Source of the DNA: an uncultured Oscillospiraceae bacterium
Lineage (GTDB): Bacteria; Bacillota_A; Clostridia; Oscillospirales; Oscillospiraceae
Direction of reading: 5' to 3'
DNA: 10,803 bases
NCBI GenBank assembly: GCA_900757695.1
Contig: CAAEOU010000277.1
Coordinates: 1 to 10,803 of the forward strand
The notes beneath the pieces were generated by a model, which searched no databases, was not told the DNA's origin, and was given only the letters and a program-made list of their open reading frames with translations. Made by a program: the position numbers and the translations under genes. Below, piece by piece: positions 6,496 through 10,803 of this stretch; positions within the stretch are counted from its first letter, which is position 1, and the number at the start of each line of letters is the position of its first letter.

Positions 6496-6549
6496 AGAGG
6501 GTGAAAATTTGGGTCAATCCCGCTCCCCAATTGAAGGAGGAACACAAAT

Positions 6550-7740
6550 ATGCTCGCAAAAAAGAACGTGCTGCTGGGCGTCACCGGCGGCATCGCTGCC
6601 TATAAGATTCCCAACCTATGTTCCCTGCTGGTAAAGCACGGATTCGATGTAGAAACCATTCTCACCGCCAACGCACAGAAGATCGTATCCCCCATTCCAT
6701 TTGAAAGCCTCTCTGGTCACCGGTGTCACTGCGACACCTTTGACCCCATGGATACCGCCAAAGTAGAGCACATTGCGCTGGCAAACAAAGCTGACCTGCT
6801 GGTCATTGCCCCGGCGTCTGCCAACATCATCGCCAAGCTCCGCTGGGGACTGGCAGATGATATGCTCTCCACTACGGCGCTGGCCTGCACCTGCCCCAAG
6901 CTGCTGGTGCCCGCCATGAATACCAATATGTATGAAAATCCCGCCACGCAGGAGAATCTTGCCGTACTGCGGCAGCGGGGCTTTTATGTGATGGAGCCGC
7001 TGTCGGGACATCTCGCCTGCGGCGCTGAGGGCAAGGGAAAAATGCCCGAGCCTGCGGACATCTATGACGAGATTGAGGCACTTTTGGCCTGTGAAAAGGA
7101 TCTTCGTGGGCTTCGTGTTCTGGTCACCGCCGGGCCCACTCAGGAGCCGCTGGACCCTGTTCGTTATCTCACCAACCACTCCAGCGGAAAAATGGGCTAT
7201 GCCGTTGCCCATGCAGCAATGCTTCGTGGTGCCGATGTCACACTGGTCTCCGGCCCCACCGCCCTGAAATATCCCCCCCGGGTCAAAACCATTCCGGTGG
7301 TCACCGCTCAAGATATGTATGAGGCTGTTACGCTGGAGGCTCCCCTTGCAGATATCATCATCAAGGCCGCAGCCGTGGCGGACTACACGCCCCAGACGGT
7401 TGCCGACAATAAGATCAAAAAATCCGACAGCGATCTCTCCATCCCTTTGCGCCGCACGCAGGATATTCTGGGCTTTCTGGGGGCCCATCGCCGCCCGGGA
7501 CAGTTCCTCTGCGGCTTTTCCATGGAAACGGAGCATATGCTGGAAAACAGCCGTAGGAAGCTGGAAAAGAAGAATCTTGATATGATCGTGGCCAATAACG
7601 TAAAGGACGCCGGCGCAGGCTTTCAGGGCAACACCAACGTTATCACCATGATCACCCGGGATCATGTGGTGCAGCTTCCGCTGATGGACAAGGAAGAAGC
7701 CGCCCACGCCATTCTCACAGAAATTCTCTCCCGCCGCTAA
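6550..7740 (+). CDS. coaBC: Bifunctional phosphopantothenoylcysteine decarboxylase / phosphopantothenate-cysteine ligase
   Basis: This 396-residue cytoplasmic enzyme joins cysteine to 4'-phosphopantothenate using CTP and then decarboxylates the product to 4'-phosphopantetheine with FMN, two steps of CoA synthesis. The CoaC half (about 1-180) shows the flavin motif GVTGGIAAYK at 10-19, catalytic His74 in HIAL, IAPASAN at 86-92, the PAMNTNMY motif at 121-128 and the substrate flap GHLACGAEGKGKM at 153-165 with Cys157. The CoaB half (about 187-396) shows VTAGPTQEPLDPVRYLTNHSSGKMG at 192-216 (interrupted here only by length), the active Asn209, AAAVADYTP at 273-281 and KIKK at 288-291. All key residues are present and the length is normal, so it should be active. 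AAGGAGG lies nine bases before the ATG. The last codons overlap the stop of the opposite SSB-like gene by four bases. Confidence 0.96.
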   Translation: MLAKKNVLLGVTGGIAAYKIPNLCSLLVKHGFDVETILTANAQKIVSPIPFESLSGHRCHCDTFDPMDTAKVEHIALANKADLLVIAPASANIIAKLRWGLADDMLSTTALACTCPKLLVPAMNTNMYENPATQENLAVLRQRGFYVMEPLSGHLACGAEGKGKMPEPADIYDEIEALLACEKDLRGLRVLVTAGPTQEPLDPVRYLTNHSSGKMGYAVAHAAMLRGADVTLVSGPTALKYPPRVKTIPVVTAQDMYEAVTLEAPLADIIIKAAAVADYTPQTVADNKIKKSDSDLSIPLRRTQDILGFLGAHRRPGQFLCGFSMETEHMLENSRRKLEKKNLDMIVANNVKDAGAGFQGNTNVITMITRDHVVQLPLMDKEEAAHAILTEILSRR

Positions 7741-8354
7741 CTCAGCGCTGCGGTAACAGCCGACACCTCATAGGCGGTACGCTCCTCAGGCCCTTCCTCG
7801 GTCTGCTTCACATAGCATCGGCTCTGGAGCCGCCCCTCTACGGTCAGCACAGCGCCCACAGGGCATTCCGCCCCCATCCGTGCTACACTGCCCCACAGGA
7901 TACAGGGCACATAGTCCCGCCTGCGGTATCTTCGGCTCACTGCCAGCATCAGGTCGGTGATTTCACGGCCCAACGGGGTATGCCGGTATACCGGCTCCCG
8001 GCAGACCGTTCCTGTCAGCCGCACACGGTTTTCCGGGGGTCCCTCGCAGCAGCGCACCTGCTCGGCATAAACCGAGATCACCAGTCTTCTCCCCTGTCCG
8101 CTGTGGTTGTTGAAGGTGCGAATCTGTCCCTCCACCTCTACCATGGGGCCATCCAGAAGCTCCAGATTTTCTGTGAGCCCGTGCTCGGTCAGGATATTCA
8201 GATGATCGTAGGTGCCGGACAGCCGCTGTACCGACAGCACCATCCGGTCAAACTGTTTGCCGTGATTTTCATGGGAATATACCGGAGCCTCTAACAGTAC
8301 GCCCCGCAGCAGCACCTGATTGGCCGGCGCTGTATACAGTCTGTTCTCCTCCAT
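7737..8354 (-). CDS. Tandem OB-fold single-stranded DNA-binding-like protein
   Basis: The 205-residue protein has two SSB-type OB-fold units. The first (about 11-100) reads QVLLRGVLLEAPVYSHENHGKQF, then a central MVEVEGQIRTF strand. The second (about 108-204) is closer to canonical SSB: VRLTGTVCREPVYRHTPLGREI, DLMLAVSRRYRRRDYVP, ILWGSVARM and VEGRLQSRCY, then ERTAYEVSAV. The acidic tail ending in IPF that ordinary SSB uses to recruit repair proteins is absent. The protein may bind single-stranded DNA or RNA in a specialised role and is unlikely to replace the replicative SSB. I place the start at 8354, where GAGGTGG lies five bases upstream and the first OB unit begins ten residues later; a GTG ten codons earlier (8384) has a poor ribosome binding site. 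TAG at 7737-7739 overlaps the coaBC stop. No promoter could be picked with confidence. Confidence 0.8.
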   Translation of the reverse strand: MEENRLYTAPANQVLLRGVLLEAPVYSHENHGKQFDRMVLSVQRLSGTYDHLNILTEHGLTENLELLDGPMVEVEGQIRTFNNHSGQGRRLVISVYAEQVRCCEGPPENRVRLTGTVCREPVYRHTPLGREITDLMLAVSRRYRRRDYVPCILWGSVARMGAECPVGAVLTVEGRLQSRCYVKQTEEGPEERTAYEVSAVTAALS

Positions 8355-8433
8355 CTGTTCCACCTCTTCCTCGTGATGAAACACTATATTCAGGAATTCC
8401 TACACCTATACCTCATTCTCCACTCTGTTCCAT

Positions 8434-8440
8434 AAGGAGG
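8434..8440 (+). promoter_or_regulatory. Strong ribosome binding site of the flavin oxidoreductase
   Basis: AAGGAGG lies seven bases before the ATG at 8448 and fixes the start. The divergent gap 8355-8447 also contains a 10-base palindrome (8392-8401) but no promoter good enough to call. Confidence 0.8.
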
Positions 8441-8447
8441 CATTTTT

Positions 8448-10466
8448 ATGCAGTATACCCGTTTGTTTACCCCCATCCGCATCGGCTCCATGGAGCTGAA
8501 AAACCGGATTGTTATGCCCGCCATGCATCATCTTTATACGGAAAACGGCTATGCCACCCCCCGATTCTGCGAATACTATTACCAGCGGGTAGAGGGTGGC
8601 GCAGGCCTCATTATTGTCGGCTCCTGTCGCTTTGACGGTTACGGTGCCAAAGCAAACTCCATGTCACTGGCAGATGATTCTACCATTCCCGGCTGGAAGG
8701 AATTCACCCGGGGCGTTCATAACCGGGGCGGCAAGGTGGCCGTACAGCTCTATCACGCCGGACGGTATATGCCAAAAGCCGACGTCCCCTGCGGCGGCGA
8801 TGCGCTGTCTCCCTCTGCCACCTTTGCCTCCTACACCCGTGAAACTGCGCCGGAAATGACCCGGCAGCAGATCTTTGACCTGCTGGAGGACTATGCCGCA
8901 GGCGCACGCAGAGCGGTGGAAGCCGGTTTTGACGCAGTGGAGATCAGCGCCTCCTCCGGCTATCTGCTCTGTCAGTTTCTCTCTCCCCTGACCAACCACC
9001 GCACCGACGAATTCGGCGGTAGCTTTGAAAATCGCTGCCGCTTCCCGCTGATGGTCATTGAAAAGGTCAAGTCCGTACTGGGATGTCAGGTTCCCCTGAT
9101 TCTCCGGCTGGGTGCCGATGATTTTGTCCCCGGCTCCAACACACTGGAGGACGCCATGGCCTTTGCGCCGCTGGCAGAGGCAAAGGGTGTTGACCTTTTT
9201 AACGTTACGGGTGGCTGGCATGAGACCAAGGTGCCCCAGCTCACCGGCGATCTGCCCCGGGGCGGCCTGTCTTATCTGGGCAAGGGCATCCGCTCTGTGG
9301 TCTCCGTCCCGGTGATGATGTGCAACCGAGTCTCCGATCCCACCACGGCCGAAAAGCTCCTTGCACTGGGCCGGGCTGATCTTGTGGGCTTTGGCCGTCC
9401 CCTGATTGCGGATCCTCAGCTGCCCAACAAAGCAAGAGAAAACCGTGCCCATGAGATCCGCCCCTGCATGGCCTGCAATCAGGGATGCCTCGCCAACACG
9501 TTCTTTGACCGCCCCATCACCTGTCTGGTCAACGGGATCTGTGGCCGGGAGCTTCAGTACCCGGTGGTACCTGCCGCCCAGCCTAAAAAGGTTCTGGTCA
9601 TCGGCGGCGGCCCTGCCGGCTGCGAAGCAGCCCTGCGTGCCGCTTCCCGTGGGCATCACGTGACACTGATGGAGCAGGCACAGGAATTGGGCGGCCAGCT
9701 TCGTCAGGTGGTTCAGGTTCCTGCACGGCAGGAATTCAAGGAGCTTCTTGCCTATTACCGCAGGAATCTCCCCCGTGCCGGTGTAAACGTACTGCTGGGG
9801 CGCACAGCGGCTCCTGAAGACGCCAAGGCATATGACAAGGTGATCGTGGCCACCGGTGGAGTGCCCAATGTTACAAAGCTTCCCACCGCCCCGGATGCTA
9901 TTCCCGTATACACCAGCCGTCAGGTACTCTCCGGCGATGTGATGCCCGGGAAAAATGTTGTAGTCATCGGCGGCAGCTACATCGGCTGCTTTACTGCCCA
10001 GTATCTATCCCGGGAAGGTGCCATGAGCGCCGATGAGCTGTTCTTTTCCGTCACACAAAACGCAGATACCACAGATCACATTCTCTCACGGCTCAACCAT
10101 TCTGACCGAAGTGTTGTTCTTCTGGAGCAGGGGAAAAAGGTCGGCTTCGGCTTTGAGTCCGGCACCAGCTGGCCGGTACTGGGAGATCTCGGGCGGCTGG
10201 GTGTCCCCTTCCTGAAAAACACGCTGGTCACTGCCATCACCGCTGAAGGCGTAGATGCCGTAGAAACCAAAAAGGATGGAACCCAGATTTCCCACCACTA
10301 CCCTGCCGACTGCGTAGTAGTAGCCTCTGGTGTCCACAGTGATGAAACGCTTTATGAGGCCATTCTGGCCCAGGGCTGTGATGCGGTTGCCATCGGCAAC
10401 TGCCACCAGCTCGGAAAGGCCATCAACGCGATTCAAGCCGGTGCAGAGGTCGGTCTGACCATCTGA
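8448..10466 (+). CDS. FMN/FAD/4Fe-4S NAD(P)H-dependent enoate-type reductase (2,4-dienoyl-CoA reductase family)
   Basis: The 672-residue enzyme has an old-yellow-enzyme TIM barrel (1-330), an iron-sulfur segment and a C-terminal FAD/NAD(P) module. Tyr172 in SSGYLL and His258 in GWHE match the proton-relay Tyr and His of E. coli FadH. GFGRPLIADP at 314-323 is the FMN phosphate site. Cys340, Cys343, Cys347 and Cys359 form CX2CX3CX11C, the FadH spacing for a 4Fe-4S cluster. GGGPAG at 386-391 binds FAD, and VVVIGGSYIG at 504-513 is the pyridine-nucleotide fold. Members reduce alpha,beta-unsaturated acyl-CoAs, enoates, aryl acrylates or steroid and bile-acid enones; sequence alone does not choose among them. 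It stands alone, with no CoA ligase, racemase or transporter beside it, and has its own terminator. The family is oxygen-sensitive, which fits an anaerobe. Confidence 0.92.
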   Translation: MQYTRLFTPIRIGSMELKNRIVMPAMHHLYTENGYATPRFCEYYYQRVEGGAGLIIVGSCRFDGYGAKANSMSLADDSTIPGWKEFTRGVHNRGGKVAVQLYHAGRYMPKADVPCGGDALSPSATFASYTRETAPEMTRQQIFDLLEDYAAGARRAVEAGFDAVEISASSGYLLCQFLSPLTNHRTDEFGGSFENRCRFPLMVIEKVKSVLGCQVPLILRLGADDFVPGSNTLEDAMAFAPLAEAKGVDLFNVTGGWHETKVPQLTGDLPRGGLSYLGKGIRSVVSVPVMMCNRVSDPTTAEKLLALGRADLVGFGRPLIADPQLPNKARENRAHEIRPCMACNQGCLANTFFDRPITCLVNGICGRELQYPVVPAAQPKKVLVIGGGPAGCEAALRAASRGHHVTLMEQAQELGGQLRQVVQVPARQEFKELLAYYRRNLPRAGVNVLLGRTAAPEDAKAYDKVIVATGGVPNVTKLPTAPDAIPVYTSRQVLSGDVMPGKNVVVIGGSYIGCFTAQYLSREGAMSADELFFSVTQNADTTDHILSRLNHSDRSVVLLEQGKKVGFGFESGTSWPVLGDLGRLGVPFLKNTLVTAITAEGVDAVETKKDGTQISHHYPADCVVVASGVHSDETLYEAILAQGCDAVAIGNCHQLGKAINAIQAGAEVGLTI

Positions 10467-10476
10467 GCATATTTTC

Positions 10477-10525
10477 AAACAGGACGGAAATGGTACTCTC
10501 TGTGAAGTGCCTCCGTCCTGTTTTT
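10477..10525 (+). terminator. Rho-independent terminator after the flavin oxidoreductase
   Basis: A perfect 12-bp stem (10477-10488 with 10512-10523) contains an inner 6-bp stem, GGTACT with AGTGCC, that includes one G-U pair. It ends in TTTTT and lies ten bases after the TGA. This is a textbook terminator and marks the gene as the end of its transcript. Confidence 0.9.
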
Positions 10526-10555
10526 GTGCTTCGTTCTTCCGTCCGACAGGAAACC

Positions 10556-10579
10556 TTTTGATTCTTTACAGAATCAAAA
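10556..10579. promoter_or_regulatory. Perfect inverted repeat around the -35 box (candidate operator)
   Basis: Two perfect 9-base arms, TTTTGATTC (10556-10564) and GAATCAAAA (10571-10579), flank a 6-base centre TTTACA that is itself the likely -35 box of the next gene. A dimeric regulator bound here would block or reposition RNA polymerase. No U tract follows on the plus strand where one would be needed, so a terminator role is unlikely. Confidence 0.6.
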
Positions 10580-10593
10580 AACTGTAGTATACT
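10565..10593 (+). promoter_or_regulatory. Promoter for the zinc-ribbon gene
   Basis: TTTACA (10565-10570) and TATACT (10588-10593) are exactly 17 bases apart. Transcription would start near 10600, about 25 bases before the ATG. AAGGAGGTG (10611-10619) is the ribosome binding site. Confidence 0.75.
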
Positions 10594-10624
10594 TTCCCCA
10601 TAACAACCGCAAGGAGGTGTTCCT

Positions 10625-10803
10625 ATGGTATGCCCTAACTGTGGTACACAGCTGGAGGAATTTGACACATTCTGCCCCGGCTGCGGCAAGCAGATTGAAA
10701 AAGATCAGGACGGTACGCTTCACGCTGTCGATACGGCCGCCCCGGCTCCTGAATCCCCTGCTCCAAAAAAGGTTGCCAAGCGTCTCTATCCTCCGGAGCC
10801 TCA
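10625..10803 (+). CDS. Zinc-ribbon protein, N-terminal part (cut by window edge)
   Basis: The first 59 codons are visible. Residues 2-21 form a short zinc ribbon with CPNCG (Cys3, Cys6) and CPGCG (Cys17, Cys20), enough for one zinc ion. After it comes an acidic, then Ala/Pro/Glu-rich linker (about 34-48), then a basic patch KKVAKRLYPPEP. Many Firmicutes proteins pair such an N-terminal ribbon with a linker and a downstream membrane or extracellular domain, so the rest may be a membrane protein; nothing visible proves this. AAGGAGGTG lies five bases before the ATG, a very strong site. The gene has its own promoter with an inverted repeat, so it is probably regulated apart from the flavin oxidoreductase. 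Confidence 0.8.
   Translation, partial: MVCPNCGTQLEEFDTFCPGCGKQIEKDQDGTLHAVDTAAPAPESPAPKKVAKRLYPPEP

Noticed and set aside
6509..6530. Possible leader hairpin (TTGGG with CCCAA) before coaBC
   Set aside because: Only five base pairs with a 12-base loop; no sign of a riboswitch core.
6616..7707. Long minus-strand open frame opposite coaBC
   Set aside because: Antisense to a gene with all catalytic motifs; the product is His/Gly-rich and unlike any protein I know.
8355..8384. GTG start for the SSB-like protein at 8384
   Set aside because: Its upstream region has only a weak GGA, while the ATG at 8354 has GAGGTGG at the usual distance. It cannot be excluded fully.
8392..8401. Ten-base palindrome AGGAATTCCT in the divergent gap
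   Set aside because: Short, contains a common 6-base palindrome, and is not placed on a recognisable promoter.
8664..9659. Long minus-strand open frame opposite the flavin oxidoreductase
   Set aside because: Antisense shadow caused by third-position codon bias; no ribosome binding site or domain.

Overview
The window looks like a chromosomal segment of a Gram-positive, anaerobic, Clostridia-like bacterium, possibly a gut Oscillospirales member; the rank is uncertain. Evidence seen directly: strong AAGGAGG-type ribosome binding sites, housekeeping-type -35/-10 promoters, a lipobox lipoprotein with a solute-binding-like domain, an oxygen-sensitive type FMN/FAD/4Fe-4S reductase, and a tandem-OB single-stranded-DNA-binding-like protein. 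All genes share moderately GC-rich codon use. No transposase, integrase, phage gene, tRNA, rRNA or CRISPR array was found.

Layout. (1) Positions 2-121 hold the 3' end of a gene for a C-terminally membrane-anchored protein. It faces a minus-strand gene (218-664) for a small unknown protein with a Gly/Pro-rich insert, and a hairpin lies between them. (2) A near-consensus promoter at 821-849 drives a two-gene plus-strand unit (890-3392): a large multi-pass GT-C-like membrane protein, then a clear homologue of decaprenyl-phosphate phosphoribosyltransferase (UbiA superfamily). The pair suggests synthesis and use of a polyprenyl-phosphate-linked pentose for a cell-surface glycan. (3) A strong bidirectional terminator (3395-3434) separates this from a minus-strand pair transcribed from 6363 down to 3438: a type III pantothenate kinase (CoaX) homologue with several altered catalytic motifs, then a lipoprotein joining a repeat-like N-terminal region to a solute-binding domain. 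A UUCG-capped hairpin lies between the two. (4) Diverging from the CoaX-like gene, with its own promoter, is an intact coaBC (6550-7740) for steps two and three of CoA synthesis. (5) A tandem-OB SSB-like gene on the minus strand (7737-8354) overlaps the coaBC stop codon tail to tail. (6) Divergent from it is a 672-residue flavin oxidoreductase of the 2,4-dienoyl-CoA reductase / 2-enoate reductase type (8448-10466), with its own terminator. (7) The right edge carries the start of a zinc-ribbon protein gene (from 10625), whose -35 box sits exactly in the loop of a perfect 9-bp inverted repeat.

The most unusual points are the degenerate CoaX homologue next to a normal coaBC, the phosphoribosyltransferase/GT-C pair, the propeller-like/solute-binding fusion without a visible ABC permease, and the inverted repeat around the last promoter. 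No gene-free stretch exceeds 300 bases once start codons are corrected; the longest is 665-889.
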